Position numbers and translations under genes: made by a program
Part shown: positions 51,346-60,194 of the stretch, one piece after another
How positions within the stretch are numbered: position 1 is the first letter of the stretch
How the letters are laid out: every line of letters starts with the position of its first letter
From: Pseudescherichia sp031979925
GTDB taxonomy: Bacteria > Pseudomonadota > Gammaproteobacteria > Enterobacterales > Enterobacteriaceae
Length of the DNA: 64,000 nucleotides
NCBI RefSeq assembly: GCF_031979925.1
Contig: NZ_DALZFB010000001.1
Coordinates: forward strand, 496,001 to 560,000
Reading direction: 5' to 3'
Notes under the pieces: generated by a model
Databases searched by the model: none
What the model saw: only the letters and a program-made list of their open reading frames with translations
What the model was told of the DNA's origin: nothing

Positions 51346-53454
51346 TTATTCGAAGCGGTACGCCACGGAGAGGCCTACGCCGTAGTTACGACCCGGAGCC
51401 GGTTCGTAGTAGCGACCGTTAGATTCGTTAACGATTACCGACCCGACATACTCTTTGTCGAACAGGTTATCAACACGGCCAAACACGTCCAGCATCCAGT
51501 TGTTGTAGTTGAACTTATACCCGGTGTTCAGACCCACGGTGGTGTAGGACGGCGCTTTCGCCGTGTTCTCATCGTTGGCTTCGATGTCGCTCATGTAGCG
51601 CATATCAGCCCCCGCATACCAGCCGCTCTCCGGCACGTAGCCGAGAGAAGCAAAGCCCATGTTACGAGCAATGCCCGGCATCCGGTTACCGTTGCAGTCG
51701 TCATCCCCGCAGACGTTGGTGCGGTAGGTGGCATCCAGATAGGTCCACGCCATCTTCACCCGCCAGTCGCCGGCAAACTGCTGATCGAGAGAGAGCTCCG
51801 CACCCTGACGACGGGTTTTCCCGGCGTTTTTATAGGTGGTGCGTCCGCCGCTGCTGGTATCGGTCACGATCTCGTCATTAGTCATGGTCTGGAACAGCGC
51901 TGCGGTGAACAGGCCGTTGCCGACTCGGGTCTTGCTGCCGATCTCATAGGTGTCGTTGGTCGACGGCTTGAGGTTAAAGTTCAGACCGCTCTGGTTGTTC
52001 GAGCGGTAGGAGAGCTCGTTGATGGTTGGCGTCTCAAAGCCACGACCTGCGGCGGCGTAGACGTTCCAGGCATCGGTCACGGCATACTTCAGTGCACCGG
52101 CCGGGAGCCACTCGTGGTAGCTCGCTTCGCCGCTGTCGTCGCCGTTACCAGCGGTTACGTAGCGATCGTTGGAGTCAAACCACACCGAGCTGTAGCGTAC
52201 CCCGGCATCCAGCGAGAGTTTGTCAGTCAGCTGCCAGCGGGACTGCATGTAGGGATCGGCGTTCCACATCAGGTTACGTTCGTTACGACGCAGGTTACCT
52301 TTTTGACCATACGCTGGCGTGCTGCCATCCATCACGAAGTTTTCATAACCTTTACGATCTTCGCTCATGTTTTCGTAGTTCAGACCGGTAGTAATGGTTA
52401 CCGGCACCAGCAGCTCGCCACGGTGGGTCCAGCGGGTATCGATCCCCTGATAGTGGCGGCTTAGGTCGATTACTCCGCCCGCATGGGTCGGATTGAGCTG
52501 CGGCGCGCGCGGAATCGACTGGTACTGGGTGGTTTCGCGCTCGCCAGCGTACATCATCACGCTTAAGTCATCCTGCTCGCTCAGCTGACGCTCGTAGCGC
52601 AGGCCAGCCTGGGTCTGCTTGATGGTTTTGCGGGTGTTGTACTGGTCGGCACGCGGAGCCTGGTGCGGATCCTGCTTCCACTCCTGCTCGGTCAGGCCGC
52701 CCGGATCGTCCGCTTTGATATCGACGCTGTTAAAGATCAGGCTCAGCTTGCTGACGTCATCGATACGCACGCCGAGCTTGGCGTTAGCGAGGTTCTTACG
52801 TGCGCCGCTGTGGTCGCGATAGCCGCTGGTAATGAAGCGGGTAGAGGAGACGGTATAGTCCACGTCGCCTGCCTGGGTACCGTCTCCGGTTGCACCGGTG
52901 GCCTTCAGGCCGTAGCGCCAGCTACCGTAGCTGCCGTAGTAGCTGCTGGCTTCAATAGTTGTGGGCTGCTGGCCGGTTTCGGTGGTGACGTTAACCACGC
53001 CGCCGGAGGCGTTACCGTACAGGGCGGAGAAAGGGCCGCGCAGGACTTCCACGCTCTCGACGCTATTGAGATCGATATTGGAGGTCTGACCCTGGCCGTC
53101 CGGCATGGTTGCCGGGATGCCATCGACATACATACGGATGCCGCGCACGCCATAGGTGGAGCGGGAGCCAAAGCCACGCATAGAGAGCTGGAGATCCTGA
53201 GCGTAGTTCTGACGGTTCTGGATCTGCAACCCTGGCACGCCGGTCAATGACTCAGAGAGGTTAACGCGTGGAGCGGCATGACGCATCTCCTCCCCGTTAA
53301 CCACGCTGACGGCAGCGGGCGTATCCAGTTCGGATACGGTTTGCGGCGTGGCGCTGACGATCAGGGTCTGCTCTTCTGCGGCGAAAGCGTAGCCGCAGGC
53401 GGTGGGCAGCAGCAGAATCGGAAGTGTAGCGCGTGTAATAGGAGTGATTTTCAT
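51346..53454 (-). CDS. pqqU: TonB-dependent outer-membrane PQQ receptor PqqU (YncD)
   Basis: A 702-residue TonB-dependent receptor (E. coli YncD 700). E. coli YncD has been identified as the high-affinity importer of pyrroloquinoline quinone and as a phage receptor. Signal peptide 1-25 (ends GYAFA-AEE), a TonB-box-like segment EQTLIVSATP, a plug domain (about 40-150 with RGFGSRSTYGVRGIRMYVDGIPATMPDGQGQ and VEVLRGPFSALYGNASGGVVNV), and a 22-strand barrel ending in an aromatic strand (VGLSVAYRFE). It is divergent from yncE. A PQQ-dependent dehydrogenase is encoded in the same window. Confidence 0.93.
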   Translation of the reverse strand: MKITPITRATLPILLLPTACGYAFAAEEQTLIVSATPQTVSELDTPAAVSVVNGEEMRHAAPRVNLSESLTGVPGLQIQNRQNYAQDLQLSMRGFGSRSTYGVRGIRMYVDGIPATMPDGQGQTSNIDLNSVESVEVLRGPFSALYGNASGGVVNVTTETGQQPTTIEASSYYGSYGSWRYGLKATGATGDGTQAGDVDYTVSSTRFITSGYRDHSGARKNLANAKLGVRIDDVSKLSLIFNSVDIKADDPGGLTEQEWKQDPHQAPRADQYNTRKTIKQTQAGLRYERQLSEQDDLSVMMYAGERETTQYQSIPRAPQLNPTHAGGVIDLSRHYQGIDTRWTHRGELLVPVTITTGLNYENMSEDRKGYENFVMDGSTPAYGQKGNLRRNERNLMWNADPYMQSRWQLTDKLSLDAGVRYSSVWFDSNDRYVTAGNGDDSGEASYHEWLPAGALKYAVTDAWNVYAAAGRGFETPTINELSYRSNNQSGLNFNLKPSTNDTYEIGSKTRVGNGLFTAALFQTMTNDEIVTDTSSGGRTTYKNAGKTRRQGAELSLDQQFAGDWRVKMAWTYLDATYRTNVCGDDDCNGNRMPGIARNMGFASLGYVPESGWYAGADMRYMSDIEANDENTAKAPSYTTVGLNTGYKFNYNNWMLDVFGRVDNLFDKEYVGSVIVNESNGRYYEPAPGRNYGVGLSVAYRFE

Positions 53455-53487
53455 TAAAGGAACCGGTTAAATAAACGAACCAAATGG

Positions 53488-53505
53488 AACATGTGTGCAC
53501 ATGTT
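53488..53505. promoter_or_regulatory. Operator-like inverted repeat upstream of pqqU
   Basis: AACATGTG and CACATGTT are exact reverse complements separated by TG, 34-51 bases upstream of the pqqU start. The regulator is unknown. McbR is a candidate from E. coli work and its gene lies nearby. Confidence 0.55.
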
Positions 53506-53628
53506 ACTGTTTTTGTAAAAATTATGAAAACGATAACGGCACGTAGTGTTAAGCGATGTATCAGGGTGTGTATGGAGAAATTATGGAGATTATGGCCAAC
53601 CTCGCAAGAAAGACTCTACATTTCATCA

Positions 53629-53647
53629 ATTAATGATTATTATTCGC
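53629..53647. promoter_or_regulatory. Fur-box-like sequence upstream of yncE
   Basis: ATTAATGATTATTATTCGC matches the 19-base Fur consensus at 13 positions, 44-62 bases before the yncE start. yncE is reported as iron-repressed in E. coli, which supports the assignment. Confidence 0.5.
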
Positions 53648-53690
53648 ATTTGTAACATACGAATGGGTTAGTTAATCAAAGGGAGTCGTC

Positions 53691-54752
53691 ATGTTTTTAC
53701 GTCAATTAAGCTCGCCGCGCCTGCGTGGTTCACTGTTCCTCGGTTCACTGCTGCTGGCAGGTACGTTCAATGCCAGCGCGGCGGAAGAGATGCTGCGTAA
53801 GCCGGTGGGTAAGGGCGCATACGAAATGGCTTTCAGCCAGCAGGAGAACGCGCTGTGGGTCGCTACCACTCAGAGCCGTAAGATGGATAAGGGCGGGGTG
53901 ATCTACCGTCTCGATCCCGCTACGCTGAATATCACTCAGGCCATCCACAACGATCTGAAGCCGTTCGGCGCGACCATCAATAATCAAACCCAGACGCTGT
54001 GGTTCGGCAACACCACTAACAGCGCGGTGACGGCCGTCGACGCGAAAACTGGCGAAGTAAAAGGCCGTCTGGTGCTGGACGATCGCCAGCGCTCTGAGAC
54101 GGTGCGCCCGCTGCAGCCGCGTGAGCTGGCGGTGGATGAGACCACCAATACCGTTTACATCACCGGCATTGGCAAGGAGAGCGTGATCTGGGCCGTGGAT
54201 GGCGAAACGCTGAAGCTGAAAAATACGATTACCGGCACGGGCACTTTCAGCACCGGGCTGGCGATTGATGCCGCGGCGAAACGCCTCTACACCACTAACG
54301 GTGACGGCGAGCTGATTACCATCGATACCGTCAGCAATAAGATCCTCTCCCGTCAGAAGGTGCTTGACGATGGCAAAGAGCACTTCTATCTCAACCTGAG
54401 CCTCGACACCGCCGGTCAGCGCGCGTTCATCACCGACTCGAAGCAGGCTGAGGTGCTGGTTGTCAATCTGCGCGATGGCAAGGTGCTGGCGAAGGTTGCT
54501 GCGCCGGAGTCGCTGGCCGTGCTGTTTAACCCGGCTCGCAATGAAGCCTACGTCACCCACCGCAAGGCAGGTAAGGTGAGCGTGATCGATGCGAAGAGCT
54601 ATAAGGTGGTGAAGAGCTTTGATACGCCGACCTACCCGAACAGCCTGGCGCTCTCCGCCGATGGCAAAACGCTGTACGTGAGCGTGAAGCAGGCGTCGAC
54701 CCGCGAGAAAGAGGCCACCGATCCGGATGATGTGATCCGTATTGCGCTGTAA
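53691..54752 (+). CDS. yncE: YncE, periplasmic seven-bladed beta-propeller protein
   Basis: A 353-residue protein, the same length as E. coli YncE, whose structure is a seven-bladed propeller that binds single-stranded DNA in vitro. Signal peptide 1-31 (ends FNASAAEE). YVTN-type repeats follow, for example NPARNEAYVTHRKAGKVSVIDAKSYKVVKSFDTP and LALSADGKTLYVSVKQ. Role unclear; iron-linked regulation and the divergent receptor gene suggest a link with TonB-dependent uptake. A bidirectional terminator follows. Confidence 0.95.
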   Translation: MFLRQLSSPRLRGSLFLGSLLLAGTFNASAAEEMLRKPVGKGAYEMAFSQQENALWVATTQSRKMDKGGVIYRLDPATLNITQAIHNDLKPFGATINNQTQTLWFGNTTNSAVTAVDAKTGEVKGRLVLDDRQRSETVRPLQPRELAVDETTNTVYITGIGKESVIWAVDGETLKLKNTITGTGTFSTGLAIDAAAKRLYTTNGDGELITIDTVSNKILSRQKVLDDGKEHFYLNLSLDTAGQRAFITDSKQAEVLVVNLRDGKVLAKVAAPESLAVLFNPARNEAYVTHRKAGKVSVIDAKSYKVVKSFDTPTYPNSLALSADGKTLYVSVKQASTREKEATDPDDVIRIAL

Positions 54753-54761
54753 CGTCTAATG

Positions 54762-54795
54762 AAAAATGCCCGACAGGATTGCCGGGCATTGTTTA
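54762..54795. terminator. Bidirectional terminator between yncE and ansP
   Basis: Stem AATGCCCG / CGGGCATT with a ten-base loop. The minus strand continues TTTTT and the plus strand GTTT, between two convergent stop codons. Confidence 0.85.
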
Positions 54796-54814
54796 AAAAA
54801 GAGCTTTGCCAGGA

Positions 54815-56311
54815 TTAGCTGGATGTTTTCTCAACCAGCACGGCGCTTTCTACCGTCTCTTCCACGTGCACCGGTGCGGTGCTTTGGATCTCATGCACCC
54901 GCTTGCGCACGCCATACCAACCTGCCACCAGCAGTACCGCCAGTACCGGAATCGAGGCAATGGTATAGGTCCCGTTCGGGTAATCGAACGCCATCAGCAC
55001 CAGCACGCTCAGCAGGAACAGCAGCGTCAGCCAGGAGGTCACCGGCGCACCCGGCAGCTTGAAGCTCACGTCAGCGGCTTTGCCCTCTTTAATGGCTTTA
55101 CGCAGGCGCATCTGGCATACCACAATGAAGGCCCACGAGGCGATAATGCCCAGCGCGGCTACGTTCAATACGATCTCAAACACGCTGGCCGGAACCAGAT
55201 AGTTCAGCACTACGCCAAAGACGTAGATCGCCAGCGTCGCCAGGATGCCCGCGTAGGGAACATGCTGCTTGCTCATTTTGGACATGAACTTCGGTGCAGA
55301 GCCACCCATCGACATGGAGCGCAGAATACGGCCCGTCGAGTAGAGGCCCGAGTTCAGGCTGGAGAGCGCGGCGGTCAGCACCACCATGTTCATCACGTCG
55401 CCGATGTACGGCACGCCCAGCTTGCTGAAGAAGGTCACGAACGGACTCTGCCCGGCCTGGTAGGCGTTCCACGGCAGCAGCAGTACCAGCAGGACCACAG
55501 AGCCAACGTAGAACAGGCCGATACGCCAGATCACGCTGTTGATGGCTTTTGGCACCATGGTCTGCGGATCTTTACACTCGCCCGCCGCCGTACCCACCAG
55601 TTCAATAGAGGCGAAGGCGAAGACTACGCCCTGCACCAGTACCAGCGCTGGCAGCAGGCCGTGCGGGAAGAAGCCGCCGTTATCGGTAATCAGGTGGAAA
55701 CCGGTTGTGCCGCCGTCCAGTGGCTTGCCGGTGCCGAGGAAGATGGTCCCCACGACCAGGAAGACCACGATAGCCAGCACCTTAACCAGCGCAAACCAGA
55801 ACTCCATCTCGGCGAACCACTTTACGCCAATCATGTTCATGGTACCGACGATCGCCAGTGCACCGAGGGCAAACACCCACTGCGGCACGTCACCAAACGC
55901 GCCCCAGTAGTGCATATAGAGCGCAACGGCGGTGATATCTACGATGCCGGTCATTGCCCAGTTGATAAAGTACATCCATCCTGCGACGAACGCCGCTTTC
56001 TCACCGAGGAACTCACGGGCGTAGGAGACGAAGCTCCCGCTGGAGGGGCGATGCAGTACCAGCTCGCCCAGCGCGCGCAGAATAAAGAAAGAGAAGATGC
56101 CACACACCAGATAGACGATGGCGAGGGAGGGGCCTGCCATCTGCAGGCGTGCGCCCGCACCGAGAAATAACCCGGTACCAATTGCGCCGCCGATAGCGAT
56201 CATCTGCACCTGGCGGTTACCCATCGCCTGCTTGTAACCCTCTTCATGAGAGTTAAGCCAGCGGCGTTTTGCAGCCTGATGCTCTGCTGCGCTGTTGTTG
56301 CTGTTTTTCAT
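54815..56311 (-). CDS. ansP: L-asparagine permease AnsP
   Basis: A 498-residue amino-acid/proton symporter of the APC superfamily (E. coli 499). Twelve membrane helices follow a polar N-terminus. Family marks are QVQMIAIGGAIGTGLFLGAGARLQMAGPSLAIVYL (helix 1), FILRALGELVLHRPSSGSFVSYAREFLGEKAAFVAGWMYFINWAMTG, and the ELVGTAAGECKDP loop. It sits in the same place as in E. coli, after yncE. The upstream leader carries a strong hairpin at 56359-56387. Confidence 0.95.
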   Translation of the reverse strand: MKNSNNSAAEHQAAKRRWLNSHEEGYKQAMGNRQVQMIAIGGAIGTGLFLGAGARLQMAGPSLAIVYLVCGIFSFFILRALGELVLHRPSSGSFVSYAREFLGEKAAFVAGWMYFINWAMTGIVDITAVALYMHYWGAFGDVPQWVFALGALAIVGTMNMIGVKWFAEMEFWFALVKVLAIVVFLVVGTIFLGTGKPLDGGTTGFHLITDNGGFFPHGLLPALVLVQGVVFAFASIELVGTAAGECKDPQTMVPKAINSVIWRIGLFYVGSVVLLVLLLPWNAYQAGQSPFVTFFSKLGVPYIGDVMNMVVLTAALSSLNSGLYSTGRILRSMSMGGSAPKFMSKMSKQHVPYAGILATLAIYVFGVVLNYLVPASVFEIVLNVAALGIIASWAFIVVCQMRLRKAIKEGKAADVSFKLPGAPVTSWLTLLFLLSVLVLMAFDYPNGTYTIASIPVLAVLLVAGWYGVRKRVHEIQSTAPVHVEETVESAVLVEKTSS

Positions 56312-56697
56312 TGCGTTACCTGTTGACCTGTCTGAATCATCGAGGATGTTTTCATCCGGCCAGGGCGAAACAAACGTTTGCCCTGGCGAATAAATATGCT
56401 GTCTTTCCCGCTATTTTGCGGATGGATAAGACGAAACATGGCGCAGCATCCTACCCGCAATTGATTAGCGACGCAAAAGATACCCAGCGAAAAAATGAGA
56501 GCTGTCGCGTGAATTTGTGTGGTCAGAGGAGAGGCCATGTCGATACGATTCAGCGCCGCAGGAGTGACTTTGTCAGAGCGCGCGCAGGATGGCCGCGACT
56601 TAGCCACTTTTTAGCTAATTAAATGTAAATTAATTGTTTCACAGACGTTTCCTGACCTTTTACTAATAGGGACATGTTTCCTCATCTGAGCGTACGC
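56312..56697. other. Intergenic region between ansP and the monooxygenase operon
   Basis: About 386 bases without a supported gene, holding two divergent promoter regions. The left part carries the ansP leader hairpin. The right part is AT-rich (TAGCTAATTAAATGTAAATTAATTG) and probably contains the promoter of the monooxygenase operon. Open frames across it are short and have no family resemblance. Confidence 0.65.
56359..56387 (-). promoter_or_regulatory. Hairpin in the ansP leader
   Basis: Arms GCCAGGGC / GCCCTGGC extended inward by AAAC / GTTT with one bulged base, 48-76 bases upstream of the ansP start. There is no T-run close by. It may be a leader structure or an operator. Confidence 0.45.
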
Positions 56698-57732
56698 ATG
56701 TCATATCGAATTAGTCTGCTGGATAAAAGCCCCATCGCCGATGGCGAAACGGCAACGGAAGCGCTGGCCCGTACCTTGCAGCTGGCGCAGCTGGCCGAGG
56801 AGTGGGGCTATCACCGCTTCTGGATCGCTGAACATCACAATACCTCCCAACTGGCCAGCCCATCACCGGAGCTGGTTATCGCGTGGATCATCGGGCAGAC
56901 CCGACGTATCCGCGTCGGCTCCGGCGGCGTCATGCTGCAACACTACAGTCCCTACAAGGTGGCGGAAAATTTTAACCTTCTCGCCACGCTGGCACCGGGA
57001 CGTATCGATCTCGGGGTAGGCAAAGCGCCTGGCGGCCTGCCGCTCTCAACCCGTGCGCTTCAGCAGGGATTGGATCCGGAGCGCGCGGGCACCTTTGCCG
57101 ACAAGCTGGCCCAGCTCGACAACTGGCTTTCTCTCTCGGTTAACGATCGGCAGCAGGAGAGCCTGCTGGCAACGCCGGTTCCGTCCCACCGCGCCGACGG
57201 TTTTCTGCTGGGTGCGAGCGTAGAGAGCGCCCGCCTGGCGGCCAGCCTTGACTGGAATTTTGTCTTTGCCGCACATCTGAACGGGGATAAGGCTCTGTTG
57301 CGCGACGTGCTCACGGCCTGGCAGGCCCATAGCCAACGCAGCACGATAGTGGCGGTGCAGGCGATTGTGGCCGACAGCGATGCCGAAGCGCAGGCGCTGG
57401 CTCAGGAGATTGAGCTATGGGGCGTGGAGCTGGAGAACGGCCAGCGCGTCACGGTAGCCAGCCAGGAGCAGGCCCAGGCGTTTGCCCGTCAGGCGGGCAG
57501 CCCGGCGAAGCAGATTGCTCGCCGTGAATCCTCGGCGCTGGTGGGCACGGCGCAGACAGTGCTGGCCGGGCTGAACGCGCTGCACCATGCGTGGGGCATT
57601 GACGAATTTATTATCGACACGCCGATTACCGGCGGCGCGGCGCGAATTAACTCCCTGCGCCTGCTGGCGGAGGCGTGGTCGCAGGAGAAGCAGGTGACGG
57701 AGGAGGCAGAATGCAGTTTGCACAACAGCTGA
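56698..57732 (+). CDS. LLM-class flavin monooxygenase (MsnO8/CmoO-like)
   Basis: A luciferase-like FMN-dependent oxidoreductase of about 344 residues. Marks are RISLLDKSPIADGETATEAL at the start, YHRFWIAEHHNTSQLASPSPELVI (the EHH motif of the group), and VGSGGVMLQHYSPYKVAENFNLLATLAPGRIDLGVG. It resembles Bacillus YtmO (CmoO), a monooxygenase of S-modified cysteine breakdown, in size and family. The start is uncertain: the ATG at 56698 fits homologues, while an ATG eight codons earlier is also open. It is the first gene of an operon; its end overlaps the M20 gene by 22 bases. Confidence 0.85.
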   Translation: MSYRISLLDKSPIADGETATEALARTLQLAQLAEEWGYHRFWIAEHHNTSQLASPSPELVIAWIIGQTRRIRVGSGGVMLQHYSPYKVAENFNLLATLAPGRIDLGVGKAPGGLPLSTRALQQGLDPERAGTFADKLAQLDNWLSLSVNDRQQESLLATPVPSHRADGFLLGASVESARLAASLDWNFVFAAHLNGDKALLRDVLTAWQAHSQRSTIVAVQAIVADSDAEAQALAQEIELWGVELENGQRVTVASQEQAQAFARQAGSPAKQIARRESSALVGTAQTVLAGLNALHHAWGIDEFIIDTPITGGAARINSLRLLAEAWSQEKQVTEEAECSLHNS

Positions 57733-58832
57733 TTGAGTGGCGACGTGAGCTTCATCAGTACCCGGAGCTGTCGCTGCAGGAGTTTGAGACAACGCGACGG
57801 ATCCGCCAGTGGCTGGAAAACGCCGGGCTACGGCTGTTGCCTTACGATCTGCCCACCGGCGTGGTAGTAGAGATCGGCAGCGGCGAAAAGATTATTGCGT
57901 TGCGCGGTGATATCGATGCGCTGCCTATCGACGAGGCCAGCAGCGTGCCGTTTAGCTCGAAAAACGCCGGGATCATGCATGCCTGCGGACATGACGTGCA
58001 CACCACCGTGATGCTTGGCGCAGCGCTGCTGCTCAAGGAGAACGAGCACCGGCTGGCGGGCAGGGTGCGCATTCTGTTCCAGCCAGCTGAAGAGAATTTT
58101 GGCGGCGCGAAAAGGCTGATTAACGCAGGCGTTCTGAATGGCGTCAGCGCAATCTTCGGCATGCATAACGAACCCGGCCTGCCGGTGGGCGTCTTTGCGA
58201 CACGCGGCGGCCCGTTCTACGCCAACGTCGATCGCTTTGTCATTGGCGTTAAGGGCAAGGGGGCGCACGCCGCCCGGCCCCATGAAGGCAACGACGCCAT
58301 CCTGCTGGCGAGTCAGCTGGTTAACGCCCTGCAGAGCGTCGCCAGCCGCAACGTTAACACCCTCGACTCGGTGGTACTCAGCGTGACGCGAATTGCTGGC
58401 GGAAATACCTGGAACGTGCTGCCAGAGACGGTGGAGCTGGAAGGCACCCTGCGCACCCATGACGTAGAGGTTCAGCAGCAGGTAAAGACGCGTGTAAACG
58501 AGATTGCCGCCGGGCTGGGGCAGGCATTTGGCGCGGAGATCGCTGTCAGCTGGTACGACGGTCCCACCGCGCTGGTTAACGACGAGCGCTGGGCGGCCTT
58601 TGCGCACGACGTCGCCGACCGGTACGGCTATGAGACCCAACACGCCGGGCTGCATATGGGTGGGGAGGATTTTGCCGTCTATCTCCAGCATATCCCTGGC
58701 GCTTTTGTCAGCATCGGCAGCGCCAGCGAATTTGGCCTGCATCACCCGGCGTTTAACCCTGACGAAGCATCGATCGAAGGCGCGGCGCGCTACTTTGCGC
58801 TACTGGCTGAAGAAGCGTTACTGCAACCCTAA
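57711..58832 (+). CDS. M20-family amidohydrolase / N-acyl-cysteine deacetylase candidate
   Basis: A 373-residue metal-dependent amidohydrolase of the aminoacylase/hippurate hydrolase group. Metal ligands are visible: ACGHDVHTTVML (about 89-100, Cys and two His), FQPAEENFGGAKRL (Glu pair near 125), HNEP (near 150) and MGGEDFAVYL (near 318). The C-terminal LHHPAFNPDE is typical of the family. The context of two flavin monooxygenases, an acetyltransferase and an amino-acid importer matches Bacillus SndA/SndB, which deacetylate N-acetyl cysteine species. GGAGG precedes the ATG, and the start lies within the preceding gene. Confidence 0.86.
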   Translation: MQFAQQLIEWRRELHQYPELSLQEFETTRRIRQWLENAGLRLLPYDLPTGVVVEIGSGEKIIALRGDIDALPIDEASSVPFSSKNAGIMHACGHDVHTTVMLGAALLLKENEHRLAGRVRILFQPAEENFGGAKRLINAGVLNGVSAIFGMHNEPGLPVGVFATRGGPFYANVDRFVIGVKGKGAHAARPHEGNDAILLASQLVNALQSVASRNVNTLDSVVLSVTRIAGGNTWNVLPETVELEGTLRTHDVEVQQQVKTRVNEIAAGLGQAFGAEIAVSWYDGPTALVNDERWAAFAHDVADRYGYETQHAGLHMGGEDFAVYLQHIPGAFVSIGSASEFGLHHPAFNPDEASIEGAARYFALLAEEALLQP

Positions 58833-58843
58833 CAGGATGATTT

Positions 58844-60172
58844 ATGGCGACTGAAAAACTGACGACGACACGACAGCTAAGGCTGGGCACGATTTTGCAG
58901 GGCGCATCGGGAAACATGTCTGCCTGGCGTCATCCGGCAGCGGTGGCCGATGCCAGCATCAACTTTGCGTTTGTGAAAGAGACCGCCCGCAAGGCCGAGC
59001 AGGGAAAGCTGGACTTCCTGTTTGTAGCCGATGGGTTGTACATCAATGAGAAATCAATTCCGCATTTCTTGAACCGTTTCGAGCCGCTGACGGTGCTCTC
59101 CGCGCTGGCCAGCCTGACCACTCATCTTGGGCTGGTGGGGACGCTCTCTACCTCCTACAGCGAACCGTTTACCGTCGCACGCCAGTTTGCCAGCCTCGAT
59201 CACCTCAGCAATGGCCGGGCAGGGTGGAACGTGGTGACCTCACCTCTGGAAGGTTCGGCGAAGAACTTCTCCCGGAACAAGCACCCCGATCACGCGCTGC
59301 GCTACCGCATCGCCGATGAGTATCTGGATGTGGTGAAAGGGCTGTGGAACTCCTGGGAAGAGGACGCCTTTGTTCGTAACAAAGAGAGCGGACAATTTTT
59401 TGAGCCGCAAAAGCTGCACACCCTCAATCACAGCGGGGAGTTTTTCCAGGTGGCCGGGCCGCTCAACATTGGCCGCACGCCGCAGCATCGTCCCATTATT
59501 TTCCAGGCCGGGGCCTCAGACGATGGCAAAAAGCTCGCCGCCCGCCACGCCGACGCCATTTTTACCCACCATGACACTCTGGAGGAGGCCAAAGCCTTCT
59601 ATCGCGACGTGAAGCAGCAGCTGGAAGCTAACCATCGCCTGCCTGAGGACCTCAAGATATTCCAGGGCGTGAGCATTATCGTCGGGGACAACGACACCGA
59701 CGTCGAGGCGCAGTATCAGACTACTGCCGCGCTGGTGTCGATAAACGATGCCCTGAACTACCTTGGCCGCTACTTTGAGCACCATGATTTTAGCCAGTAT
59801 CCCCTCGACGAGCCTTTCCCGGACGTAGGCGATTTGGGCCAGAACAGCTTTCGCAGTACCACCGATGAGATTAAGCGTAACGCCCGGGAGCGCAATCTGA
59901 CCCTGCGTCAGGTGGCGCTGGAGAGCGCCTCGCCACGTCCGCGCTTTGCCGGCACGCCGGAGCAGGTTGCCGACGGCCTCCAGCGCTGGTTTGAAGAGCG
60001 GGCTGCCGACGGATTTATCATCCAGGGCGGTACGCCGGAGAGTTTTGCCCACGTGGTGGATCGCGTGGTGCCGATCCTTCAGACGCGAGGATTATTCCGC
60101 ACCGACTATCCCGGCACCACGCTGCGCGAAACGCTGGGTTTATCCATACCTGATAATCAATTTATAAAATAA
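58844..60172 (+). CDS. NtaA/SnaA/DszA-family FMN-dependent monooxygenase (YxeK/CmoJ-like)
   Basis: A 442-residue flavin monooxygenase of the nitrilotriacetate monooxygenase group. Marks are LGTILQGASGNMSAWRHP, LDFLFVADGLYINEKS, GTLSTSYSEPFTVARQFASLDHLSNGRAGWNVVTSP and FQAGASDDGKKLAARHADAIF. In Bacillus, YxeK of this type cleaves the C-S bond of N-acetyl-S-(2-succino)cysteine. A flavin reductase is required as partner and is not seen in the window. It is separated by 11 bases from the deacetylase-like gene. Confidence 0.88.
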   Translation: MATEKLTTTRQLRLGTILQGASGNMSAWRHPAAVADASINFAFVKETARKAEQGKLDFLFVADGLYINEKSIPHFLNRFEPLTVLSALASLTTHLGLVGTLSTSYSEPFTVARQFASLDHLSNGRAGWNVVTSPLEGSAKNFSRNKHPDHALRYRIADEYLDVVKGLWNSWEEDAFVRNKESGQFFEPQKLHTLNHSGEFFQVAGPLNIGRTPQHRPIIFQAGASDDGKKLAARHADAIFTHHDTLEEAKAFYRDVKQQLEANHRLPEDLKIFQGVSIIVGDNDTDVEAQYQTTAALVSINDALNYLGRYFEHHDFSQYPLDEPFPDVGDLGQNSFRSTTDEIKRNARERNLTLRQVALESASPRPRFAGTPEQVADGLQRWFEERAADGFIIQGGTPESFAHVVDRVVPILQTRGLFRTDYPGTTLRETLGLSIPDNQFIK

Positions 60173-60194
60173 TAATTTAATAAGGGAATACGCT

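Noticed and set aside
53488..53505. CRP site upstream of pqqU
   Set aside because: The arms TGTG/CACA are separated by only two bases, whereas CRP needs TGTGA-N6-TCACA.
54806..56170. Long open frame of 454 codons on the + strand
   Set aside because: It is the antisense of ansP, whose membrane-protein signature is clear. The + strand translation is Gln/His/Arg-rich with no family resemblance and no ribosome site.
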